Part shown: positions 15,951 to 22,223 of the stretch, piece by piece
Layout of the letters: every line of letters begins with the position of its first letter
Numbering within the stretch: position 1 is the first letter of the stretch
Assembly (NCBI GenBank): GCA_017501355.1
Contig: JAFVXA010000051.1
Location: 1-33,660 of the forward strand
DNA length: 33,660 bases
Direction of reading: 5' to 3'
Source: Oscillospiraceae bacterium
Lineage (GTDB): Bacteria; Bacillota; Clostridia; Oscillospirales; Oscillospiraceae
Program-made: the position numbers and the translations under genes
The notes under the pieces: generated by a model
Database searches by the model: none
What the model saw: the letters and a program-made list of their open reading frames with translations, nothing else
What the model was told of the DNA's origin: nothing

Positions 15951-15962
15951 CTTATTTAACAA
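15944..15962. promoter_or_regulatory. Rex-box-like site over the rex -35 box
   Basis: Minus strand reads TTGTTAAATAAGTTGACAA: half-sites TTGTTAA and TTGACAA around 5 bases. The accepted clostridial Rex box is TTGTTAA-N4-TTAACAA, so there is one extra base and one mismatch. Its position over the -35 box fits autorepression. Confidence 0.5.
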
Positions 15963-16013
15963 TGATTTTTTCGGGATTCTCATGGGGATATGAGATTTCA
16001 GAGGAGGGTAGGA

Positions 16014-16047
16014 GCAAAAAAACGGCTTCGCCCTCGGCGAAGCCGTG
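16014..16047 (-). terminator. Intrinsic terminator of the CatA-like gene
   Basis: Minus-strand stem ACGGCTTCGCC / GGCGAAGCCGT (about 16022-16046) followed by TTTTTTT. The gap 15963-16013 shows nothing else. Confidence 0.9.
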
Positions 16048-16050
16048 TGC

Positions 16051-16791
16051 TTATTCTGCAATGGGTTCGATCAGCCCTGCGGCGGGATCAGAAGCAGGGA
16101 TGGTCGGGTAAGAGGGGGCGGCGGAAGGTGCGGGAGGTGTGACAGGCTCAGAGGAGGGCAGAGGAGGTTTACTTGCCTTGTCGATCTCCTTCTGCAGAAG
16201 ATCCAGAAACATCATGGCATGGAGCTCATCCATCTGCGCATGGTGAAAGCGGAAGGAGACGGGCAGCGTGGTTTTAAAGAAATGCTTGCGATATTTGCCC
16301 CAGACGAGACCGGGTCTGCTGTCAGCGGCAGAGTACGCGCCCTCAAAGCTGTCGATCTCGTGCTCGACGAAGGGCTTCGTGTCGATCACCGCATAGCTGT
16401 CACTGATGTCGTAGGGCTTGCAGGTGTTTTGCACGTGCCGCGTCAGCATCATGTACTCCCGATTGAACAGATCTATACTGTAGCAAAGGGGGATATCACA
16501 GTTGCACAGGCTGCCATCCAGTGTTTTGACCACCGTACTGACAGCAAGAGAGTCAGAAAAGATCAGAGATTCCCGCGCAGGGAAAATATAAAATTGCTCC
16601 ATCATGGAGGCGGCACGGCTGATGCACCAGCACATGAGCATATTGAAACGGTACTTGTGCTTGCGGCTGATGCTCAGCAGATGTGAGACATCCAGTGTTC
16701 TGGAAATCGTGACCATGGGAGTGGGGGAGTGCTTCCAGAACTCAAACGCTTTTTCGCGGCTTGTATCTTTAGGGTCGATCTCTTTCACCAT
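16051..16791 (-). CDS. CatA-like acyltransferase with a Pro-rich tail
   Basis: A 246-residue relative of type A chloramphenicol acetyltransferases. The N-terminal block (REKAFEFWKHSPTPMVTISR, about 12-31) and the core strand pattern fit the family. The C-terminal active-site motif reads FRFHHAQMDELH (180-191). The catalytic His and the structural Asp188 are kept, but the Gly of the usual HHxxxDG is Glu. Such CatA-like O-acetyltransferases of Clostridia have mostly unknown acceptors, and resistance to chloramphenicol should not be assumed. An extra Pro/Ala/Ser-rich tail of about 40 residues (207-246) lies beyond the family end and is probably disordered. GGAGG precedes the ATG. It is a single-gene unit with a palindrome at its transcription start. 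Confidence 0.75.
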   Translation of the reverse strand: MVKEIDPKDTSREKAFEFWKHSPTPMVTISRTLDVSHLLSISRKHKYRFNMLMCWCISRAASMMEQFYIFPARESLIFSDSLAVSTVVKTLDGSLCNCDIPLCYSIDLFNREYMMLTRHVQNTCKPYDISDSYAVIDTKPFVEHEIDSFEGAYSAADSRPGLVWGKYRKHFFKTTLPVSFRFHHAQMDELHAMMFLDLLQKEIDKASKPPLPSSEPVTPPAPSAAPSYPTIPASDPAAGLIEPIAE

Positions 16792-16811
16792 TTTAGAGCC
16801 TCCGAAATACC

Positions 16812-16825
16812 TTTAGTATACTAAA
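16812..16825. promoter_or_regulatory. Perfect palindrome at the CatA-like transcription start (candidate operator)
   Basis: TTTAGTATACTAAA is a perfect 14-base palindrome lying directly after the -10 box, where a bound dimeric repressor would block initiation. The regulator is unknown. Confidence 0.55.
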
Positions 16826-16827
16826 AT

Positions 16828-16856
16828 ATCATATCACAGCATTTCTGGTATTGCAA
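16828..16856 (-). promoter_or_regulatory. Promoter of the CatA-like gene
   Basis: Minus strand: TTGCAA (16851-16856), 17-base spacer, TATGAT (16828-16833). Confidence 0.75.
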
Positions 16857-16886
16857 TGCAGGCGGAGAAATTTGACATTTTTATTC

Positions 16887-16915
16887 TTTACAGATTGAAA
16901 AAGCTTTGGTATAAT
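16887..16915 (+). promoter_or_regulatory. Promoter of tRNA-Arg
   Basis: TTTACA (16887-16892), 17-base spacer, perfect TATAAT (16910-16915), 22 bases before the mature tRNA. Confidence 0.8.
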
Positions 16916-16936
16916 AACTTGGCTCATTGATCATAC

Positions 16937-17013
16937 GCGCCCGTAGCTCAGTTGGATAGAGTGTCAGACTCCGACTCTGAAGGTCGCTGGTTCGAATCCA
17001 GTCGGGCGTACCA
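16937..17013 (+). tRNA. tRNA-Arg (anticodon CCG)
   Basis: A 77-base cloverleaf with encoded CCA. The acceptor GCGCCCG pairs with CGGGCGT (the first pair is G-U). The D arm is GCTC...GAGT. The anticodon stem TCAGA/TCTGA encloses loop CTCCGAC with anticodon CCG, reading the codon CGG. The T arm is GCTGG-TTCGAAT-CCAGT. It has its own promoter and terminator, so it is a single-gene unit. Confidence 0.96.
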
Positions 17014-17046
17014 AAAGGCAGTCATCGGAAGGTGGCTGCCTTTTGT
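17014..17046 (+). terminator. Intrinsic terminator of tRNA-Arg
   Basis: AAAAGGCAGTCATC pairs with GGTGGCTGCCTTTT (some G-U pairs), directly after the CCA end, ending in TTTT. Confidence 0.8.
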
Positions 17047-17109
17047 CATGCTTCGGATGAGAGACGAAGGAGTTATTTTTTGCTGCAGGGGCAAGATAAG
17101 AGTGCTTCA

Positions 17110-17138
17110 TTGACAAGACAGGGCAGCTGTAGTAACAT
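17110..17138 (+). promoter_or_regulatory. Promoter of the arginase gene
   Basis: Perfect TTGACA (17110-17115), 17-base spacer, TAACAT (17133-17138), 33 bases before the start codon. Confidence 0.65.
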
Positions 17139-17171
17139 GAAATATACAAATATACGGTATAAAGGACGGCG

Positions 17172-18071
17172 ATGAGGATGCAGCACAAGAAGCTTGAAGT
17201 GATCGGAATCCAAATGGATATGGGTGCGTCCAAGCGCGGTGTCAGCATGGGACCGGCTGCCATTCGTTACGGTGGACTGGTGGACGGACTGGAAAAGCTG
17301 GGCTATGCGGTGCGCGATCTGGGCGATATTCTTCCCTTGCCGGAGGGGGAAAGCCGCCCCAATCTTCGCAATTATGAGCAGGTCATTGACATCAACCGAA
17401 AGCTCTATCATGCCGTCTCTGAAATTCTGGAGCGGGGCAGTTTCCCCATCGTGCTGGGTGGTGACCACAGCATTTCAGCCGGCTCGATCTCCGCGGTGGC
17501 GGCACATCATAAGAGCATCGGCGTGATCTGGATCGATGCCCACGGAGACTGGAACAACGAGCAAAGCTCGCCCAGCGGCAATATGCATGGGATGTCCTTT
17601 TCTGCAGTCTGCGGCGCAGGTCCCGACTGTATGGTGGACTTCGGCAACGGTCCTGTACATGTTGATCCGAAGAAGTGTGTGCAGATCGGCGGACGCGATA
17701 TCGACCCCGAGGAGCGCGTCCGCATGAAGGAGTCCGGTATCACGGTGTTTCCCATCAATATGATCGACAAGTGCGGCATGGACGAGATCATCCACCGCGC
17801 CATCGAGATCGCAGCGGACGGAACGGATGGTATCCACCTCAGCTTTGACGTGGATGCCATTACCCCCGAGCAGGCGCCCGGTACCGGAACCACCGTGGAC
17901 AGTGGTCTGACCGCAAGAGAAGCGTTTCTGGCGGTGGAGGTTCTGGCAGAAAGCGGCAAGCTCCTGAGTCTCGATATGGTGGAGGTCAATCCCATTTTGG
18001 ATGTGCGGAACAAGACCGGACATCTGGCATCGGAGCTGATCCAGTCCGCCCTTGGCAAAGTGGTATATTAA
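17172..18071 (+). CDS. rocF: Arginase (ureohydrolase family)
   Basis: Hydrolyses arginine to ornithine and urea with a two-manganese centre in the cytosol. The 299-residue protein keeps all six metal ligands: His99 in GGDHS, Asp122, His124 and Asp126 in IDAHGDWN, and the two Asp of SFDVDAITP (about 226-234). The substrate loop SPSGNMHGM and the EVNP segment (about 272-275) distinguish arginase from agmatinase and formimidoylglutamase. Small departures are DAHGDW in place of DAHxDI and DVDAITP in place of DVDxxDP; neither removes a metal ligand. AAAGGA lies 6 bases before the ATG. It stands alone with promoter and terminator. Arginine use fits an amino-acid-fermenting lifestyle. Confidence 0.9.
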   Translation: MRMQHKKLEVIGIQMDMGASKRGVSMGPAAIRYGGLVDGLEKLGYAVRDLGDILPLPEGESRPNLRNYEQVIDINRKLYHAVSEILERGSFPIVLGGDHSISAGSISAVAAHHKSIGVIWIDAHGDWNNEQSSPSGNMHGMSFSAVCGAGPDCMVDFGNGPVHVDPKKCVQIGGRDIDPEERVRMKESGITVFPINMIDKCGMDEIIHRAIEIAADGTDGIHLSFDVDAITPEQAPGTGTTVDSGLTAREAFLAVEVLAESGKLLSLDMVEVNPILDVRNKTGHLASELIQSALGKVVY

Positions 18072-18083
18072 AAAGGATAAAGC

Positions 18084-18125
18084 GAAAAGCAGAGCTGCGA
18101 CGTTTGTCGCGGCTCTGCTTTTTTC
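18084..18125. terminator. Bidirectional terminator between arginase and pyrophosphatase genes
   Basis: AAAGCAGAGCTGCGAC / GTCGCGGCTCTGCTTT (one G-U step) with T runs on both strands. It lies between two convergent genes. Confidence 0.88.
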
Positions 18126-18129
18126 CTGT

Positions 18130-19743
18130 TTAGCCCCAGAGAACGGAGAGCATGGGGATGATCTGCTTTTTGCGGGACATGACCTTGGGCAGGAACACAC
18201 TGTTGTCCTTGGGCTCCACATTGAATGCCTGACTGATGACATCGGTGCTGCCGAAGTAGATCAGTTCCGTACCTTCCTTCAGCACGTCTGTCAGCATCAG
18301 CATGGTCAGATCGTAGCCCTTTTCCGCTGCCAGCTGCTTCATGGCTTCCACAAATTCCTCCTTGCGGTTGAGCAGGGACGCAGAGTCCACCGTGGTGATC
18401 TGACCGACACCCAGCTCGTGACCGGCGATATGGAACTCCTTGAAGTCCGTCATCAGCATACTCTTGGCAGAGCGGTCGGAGGAATAGGACGAGGAGAAAA
18501 TCATCTTGCCCAGTTGATTGAGGTCGATGTTGCCGATACGGGCAAGACGCTCTGCCATGCGGATGTCGCGGTCGGTGCAGGTGGGAGATTTGAACATGAC
18601 CGTGTCGGAGAGGATGGCAGCGCACATCAGACCTGCCAGCTTCATGGAGGGCATGAGACCCTTTTCCTGATACATCTCCGCGACGATGGTGGTGGAGCTG
18701 CCAACGGGCTCGTTACGGAAGTAGATGGGCGCGCCGGTCTGAATATCTGCGAGACGATGGTGGTCGATGATGCCGAGGATCTGCGCTTGACTGAGCCCTG
18801 CCACAGACTGAGAGCGCTCGTTATGGTCCATCAGAACCACGCGCTTGCGTCTCGGACGCAGCAGATGATAGCGGGAAAGCATACCAACGGGCTCGTCGTT
18901 CTCATTGAGAATGGGATAATTATGGAAGCGGTGATTCAGCACGGTCTCGCGCACATCGTCGATGTAGTCGGTCAGATGAAAGACGGTCAAGCCCTTGGAG
19001 CTGCCGATGCGGTCGATGGGAATGGCGAGGGCGATGGCTTTCAGCGCGCGGTAAGCGTCAAAGGGCGTGGAGATGATGCAGGTCTCTGTCTCGATCTCCC
19101 GCAGCTCCGGGCACACCTCTGCCTGACAGACGATGATGCAGGAGACACCGATCTCCAGTGCGCGGCGGATCATTTCGGGCTGATCGCCGCAGACAACGAT
19201 GGTGTTTTTCTTGTTGAAGAGCAGGTTTTCCTGCCCCTGAGGCAGTGCCACGGTGATATCGCCGGAGATACTGTAGGGTGTGTGGATGCTGTCGTTGAGG
19301 ATGCGCCCTTCCAGCACGCTCAGCAGATTGAACACAGGGATCTCCAGCACATTTGCCTGATGACCGAGACCCATGTCATAGCGGGTCACGTCGCCGCTGC
19401 TGAGCAGACCGTGGAATTTGCCGCTCTCATCTGCCATGGCGAGGGTGGAGATATGGTGGGCGTGCATGGTTTCCCATGCGCGGGAGACGGTGACCGCCTT
19501 GTTCAGAACCGGGGGCGTGTCAAAGTCAATGTCGTTGAGCTGGGTACGGACATCCTTCAAAAACATGGGAGGCTCGAAGCCGAAGTAATCCAGCACCAGC
19601 TGGGTCTCGTCGCTGAGAGGACCAAGGCGTGCCGCCACATATTCGCGGTTGCCCAGCGCATTCTGCAGCGCAGTATATGCCATTGCGGAAACAATGGAGT
19701 CCGTATCGGGGTTCTTGTGACCAAATACGTAAATGCAATCCAT
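18130..19743 (-). CDS. ppaC: Manganese-dependent inorganic pyrophosphatase with CBS and DRTGG domains
   Basis: Splits pyrophosphate to phosphate, pulling biosynthetic reactions forward. It is a family II (DHH) enzyme: GHKNPDTDSI (8-17) supplies the first metal ligands, DHNER and IIDHHRLAD (DHH motif) lie in the middle, and the DHHA2 domain fills the last 170 residues, ending with the SRKKQIIP segment that binds substrate. Between residues about 65 and 300 are inserted a CBS pair split by a DRTGG domain, giving 537 residues against about 310 for the simple form. In characterised CBS-pyrophosphatases these insert domains bind AMP/ADP (inhibition) and diadenosine polyphosphates (activation). AGGAGG lies 9 bases before the ATG. 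Confidence 0.93.
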   Translation of the reverse strand: MDCIYVFGHKNPDTDSIVSAMAYTALQNALGNREYVAARLGPLSDETQLVLDYFGFEPPMFLKDVRTQLNDIDFDTPPVLNKAVTVSRAWETMHAHHISTLAMADESGKFHGLLSSGDVTRYDMGLGHQANVLEIPVFNLLSVLEGRILNDSIHTPYSISGDITVALPQGQENLLFNKKNTIVVCGDQPEMIRRALEIGVSCIIVCQAEVCPELREIETETCIISTPFDAYRALKAIALAIPIDRIGSSKGLTVFHLTDYIDDVRETVLNHRFHNYPILNENDEPVGMLSRYHLLRPRRKRVVLMDHNERSQSVAGLSQAQILGIIDHHRLADIQTGAPIYFRNEPVGSSTTIVAEMYQEKGLMPSMKLAGLMCAAILSDTVMFKSPTCTDRDIRMAERLARIGNIDLNQLGKMIFSSSYSSDRSAKSMLMTDFKEFHIAGHELGVGQITTVDSASLLNRKEEFVEAMKQLAAEKGYDLTMLMLTDVLKEGTELIYFGSTDVISQAFNVEPKDNSVFLPKVMSRKKQIIPMLSVLWG

Positions 19744-19763
19744 AAGTCGATTTCCTCCTGTAT

Positions 19764-19809
19764 GCCGCGCAGTGCGCGGCGTGCTGCATCACAGCGTTTG
19801 CTGTGCAGT
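19764..19809 (-). promoter_or_regulatory. Two-hairpin leader of the pyrophosphatase gene
   Basis: Between the promoter and the AGGAGG site, the roughly 80-base leader has a perfect stem GCCGCGC-3-GCGCGGC (19764-19780) and a bulged stem CTG(CAT)CACAGC-GTTT-GCTGTGCAG (19784-19808). The first ends about 5 bases before the ribosome-binding site. No known riboswitch was recognised. Confidence 0.5.
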
Positions 19810-19829
19810 GTGATCGTATCCAACATCAC

Positions 19830-19858
19830 ATTATAGCATCATAAGACAAAAATCGCAA
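19830..19858 (-). promoter_or_regulatory. Promoter of the pyrophosphatase gene
   Basis: Minus strand: TTGCGA (19853-19858), 17-base spacer, perfect TATAAT (19830-19835). Confidence 0.75.
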
Positions 19859-19890
19859 GGAAAGGACATACCAAAAATACAGGCAATTCC

Positions 19891-19943
19891 TGTCGCTGCA
19901 GCGACGGAAAACGACAGAAAAGGGGGGACAGCGCCGCTATAAT
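19891..19943 (+). promoter_or_regulatory. Probable spoIIA control region
   Basis: A perfect palindrome GTCGCTGCAGCGAC (19892-19905) carries TGTCG-type halves, and a further TGTCGTT lies on the minus strand (19910-19916). These resemble Spo0A boxes (TGTCGAA) with one or two mismatches. A perfect TATAAT (19938-19943) stands 33 bases before the start codon but has no -35 box at the normal distance, which is typical of Spo0A-activated promoters. No convincing sigma-H promoter was found. Confidence 0.45.
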
Positions 19944-19975
19944 CGAAAACAGGACAAGCAGGAAAGGAGCGAAAC

Positions 19976-20281
19976 ATGGAACTGAAAGCAAAGGCAGATC
20001 ATCGCACGCTGACGCTGCAGCTGCGGGGGGAACTGGATCACCACGCGGCAAAGCGGCTGGTGCGGGAAATCGACCTTGTGGTGGAACGGGAGGTGCCGCA
20101 GCAGCTTGTACTGGATTTTTCCGCTGTCAGCTTTATGGATTCCTCGGGGATCGCGGTGGTGATGCGGGCGCAGCGCCGCATGCAGGAACTGGGAGGCAGC
20201 GCCACGGTGATCGAAGTGCCCCCGCAGGCGCGGCGGGTGCTGCACACAGCGGGGATCGACCGATGGGTCAAAATCAAATAG
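19976..20281 (+). CDS. spoIIAA: Anti-anti-sigma factor SpoIIAA
   Basis: The switch protein that frees sigma-F in the forespore by binding SpoIIAB. It is a 101-residue STAS-domain protein. The phosphorylation site is the serine in FMDSSGIAVV (about 53-62), which SpoIIAB phosphorylates and SpoIIE dephosphorylates in Bacillus. Strand and helix pattern and length (116-117 residues in Bacillus, slightly shorter here) fit the family. GAAAGGAG precedes the ATG. It is the first gene of the classical three-gene operon. Confidence 0.93.
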   Translation: MELKAKADHRTLTLQLRGELDHHAAKRLVREIDLVVEREVPQQLVLDFSAVSFMDSSGIAVVMRAQRRMQELGGSATVIEVPPQARRVLHTAGIDRWVKIK

Positions 20282-20294
20282 GAGGGTAAACAGG

Positions 20295-20732
20295 ATGGAA
20301 CGAGAGAATTACATAGCGCTGCAGTTTCCAAGCTGCAGTGTTAACGAGGGCTTTGCGCGGATCGCCGTGGCAGGCTTTGCCGCCCAGCTTGACCCCACGC
20401 TGGAGGAGCTGGGAGATATCAAAACGGCAGTGAGCGAGGCGGTGACCAATGCCATCGTCCATGCCTATCCGGAGGAGATCGGGCGCATTTCCATCAAGGC
20501 AAAGCGCAGCGGTGATGTGCTGGAGATCAAAATACAGGATTGGGGGCAGGGGATCGCGGACATCGCGCAGGCGAAGCAGCCACTCTTTACCACGGGCGGG
20601 GAGGAGCGCAGCGGCATGGGCTTTACCATCATGGAAAGCTTCATGGATGAGATGCGGGTGAGATCCCGCCCGGGAAAGGGGACAACTGTGGTCCTCCGCA
20701 AGCGCATCATGCCAAGGATGGGGAAGAAATGA
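20295..20732 (+). CDS. spoIIAB: Anti-sigma F factor / serine kinase SpoIIAB
   Basis: Binds and inactivates sigma-F with ATP, or phosphorylates SpoIIAA. It is a 145-residue GHKL-fold kinase: the N box EAVTNAIVHAY (about 49-59), the G1 box DWGQGI (about 82-87) and the G2 box SGMGFTIM (about 107-114). Length is almost equal to the Bacillus protein (146). AGGAGGG lies upstream. Its stop codon overlaps the sigF start by 4 bases (ATGA), giving coupled translation and balanced amounts of sigma and anti-sigma. Confidence 0.95.
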   Translation: MERENYIALQFPSCSVNEGFARIAVAGFAAQLDPTLEELGDIKTAVSEAVTNAIVHAYPEEIGRISIKAKRSGDVLEIKIQDWGQGIADIAQAKQPLFTTGGEERSGMGFTIMESFMDEMRVRSRPGKGTTVVLRKRIMPRMGKK

Positions 20733-21430
20733 ACGAGCGGTTTCAGCTGCTTCAGCGGGCAAGGGAAGGGGACGAGAACGCCTGTGAGCAAGCACTTCTC
20801 GAGAACTCCGGACTGATCTGGAGCATCGTGCGGCGCTACTGCGGCAGGGGGGTGGAGATGGATGATCTCTACCAGCTTGGCTGTCTCGGATTTCTCAAAG
20901 CGGTGCGAGGCTTTGACCCGGAATACGGGACACAGTTTTCTACCTATGCCGTGCCGAAAATTGCGGGGGAGATCCGACGCTTTCTGCGGGATGACGGGGC
21001 GGTGAAGGTCAGCCGCACCCTGCGAGAGCGGGCGCAGATGATCCTCAGTGCACGGCAGATACTGATGCAGCGCCTTGGTCGGGAACCTGCGCTGTCGGAG
21101 CTTGCGGAGGAAACAGGGCTTGCGCCGGAGGAGATCGCGCAGGCGGAGATCGCGGTGGAGACACCGGAATCCCTGCAGGCAGAGCGGGAGGATGGTCTGA
21201 CGCTGGAGGGTACGCTTGGTACGGAAGCGCCGGAGGAGGCTCTGGTGGAAAGCATCGCGCTCCGGCAGCAGATCGAGAGCTTGCCGGAGCGCGAAAAAAT
21301 GGTCATTCTTCTTCGGTTTTATAAGGGGCTCACACAGGAGCAGTGTGCCCGCATACTGGGGGTGTCTCAGGTGCAGGTATCCCGTCTGGAGCGGAAGGCG
21401 CTGGGAAAGCTTCGTCAGCAGATGGCGTGA
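20729..21430 (+). CDS. sigF: Forespore sigma factor SigF (SpoIIAC)
   Basis: The first compartment-specific sigma factor of sporulation, directing forespore transcription. It is a 233-residue sigma-70 family protein. Region 2 includes DLYQLGCLGFLKAVRGFDP and FSTYAVPKIAGEIRRFLRDDG (about 47-90; landmarks), region 3 follows, and region 4 includes LPEREKMVILLRFYKGLTQ and the helix-turn-helix LGVSQVQVSRLERKAL. It is last in the spoIIA operon. Its final 101 bases overlap the convergent DUF4130 gene, and no clear terminator follows. Confidence 0.95.
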   Translation: MNERFQLLQRAREGDENACEQALLENSGLIWSIVRRYCGRGVEMDDLYQLGCLGFLKAVRGFDPEYGTQFSTYAVPKIAGEIRRFLRDDGAVKVSRTLRERAQMILSARQILMQRLGREPALSELAEETGLAPEEIAQAEIAVETPESLQAEREDGLTLEGTLGTEAPEEALVESIALRQQIESLPEREKMVILLRFYKGLTQEQCARILGVSQVQVSRLERKALGKLRQQMA

Positions 21431-22211
21431 CTGTACTATGGAGAATCCCTGCGGCACAGGGGGAGACAAAGAAATCCTCACTTTGAAATTCTGTCATCGT
21501 ACCCCAGTAGCGCTTGGGCATCTTGGACATACGTCCACGGGGATTTTCCCGCTCGCGGATGGAGATGGTGTCGTAAAAGCGCTTCCACAGCACTCGGTAA
21601 GCCGCTTCCTCCTCGCCTGGAGCATTCATCTGAAATTGCTCCAGCGGCACGATGCGGGACTGGTGTGCCGCATAGAAGAGTGCTTCCCGATGGGTACGGT
21701 CATAGATGAAGAAGCTTTCTTCCCGATATCTGCCGCAGAAGTGTCCCCGCAGCAGGGGAAGAACACGGTTTTTGGGTTCGATCTCTGCGCCGAGGACACC
21801 ACCAAACTCGGAAAATCGTACAAAGCCGCGTAGCTGCTGGGCTTCTTCCTCCAGATGGCGCACAGCACGCCGAACGGCGCTAACGGTTTCATGGGAAAGA
21901 TCCTGCAGCGCAACGGGTCCCAGTCGATAAAACAGGCGGATCAGCGCAAAGAGCTGCAGCTCTTTTTCCGGCAGGATCGTGAGCCATGCCCGCTGCAGCA
22001 GAGGACCAAAGACCTGTGAAGTTTTGAAAAAACTGCGGTAGACGCGCTTGGCGTGAGCGGCTACCGTGGGGATATAGCGGGTATCAAAGAGGGTACAGTC
22101 AGCCTCACCGACGAAAAAGCCGGTGGGGTTTTCTTTTTGGGTATAGCTTTCATACACGCAGCAAAGAAAACCGTCAAAGCTGCCATCGTACTCGTAAACA
22201 ATATCTTTCAT
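21330..22211 (-). CDS. DUF4130 family putative DNA-repair protein (TIGR03915-like)
   Basis: A 293-residue protein resembling the family that accompanies the TIGR03916 radical SAM protein. Landmarks are the start YEYDGSFDGFLCCVYESY, the central FGPLLQRAWLTILPEKELQLFALIRLF and the end MPKRYWGTMTEFQ (about 231-243); these blocks are cited only as landmarks. In other bacteria the same domain is fused to a UdgX-type uracil-DNA-binding domain, hence the repair label; no activity is known. Relatives end near MTEFQ. Here a 50-residue Pro/Ala-rich tail follows and runs antisense into sigF. The gene starts 12 bases after the radical SAM gene and has no clear ribosome-binding site, so translational coupling is likely. 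Confidence 0.8.
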   Translation of the reverse strand: MKDIVYEYDGSFDGFLCCVYESYTQKENPTGFFVGEADCTLFDTRYIPTVAAHAKRVYRSFFKTSQVFGPLLQRAWLTILPEKELQLFALIRLFYRLGPVALQDLSHETVSAVRRAVRHLEEEAQQLRGFVRFSEFGGVLGAEIEPKNRVLPLLRGHFCGRYREESFFIYDRTHREALFYAAHQSRIVPLEQFQMNAPGEEEAAYRVLWKRFYDTISIRERENPRGRMSKMPKRYWGTMTEFQSEDFFVSPCAAGILHSTVTPSADEAFPAPSAPDGIPAPETPPVCGHTAPV

Positions 22212-22223
22212 AGGGCGAAAATG

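Noticed and set aside
16051-16791. Chloramphenicol resistance gene
   Set aside because: The family resemblance is to CatA-like proteins in general; the active-site motif is altered and no mobile or resistance context exists.
16964-17263. A minus-strand frame ending in RPTGFEPATFRVGV
   Set aside because: This is the well-known false translation across the complement of a tRNA gene.
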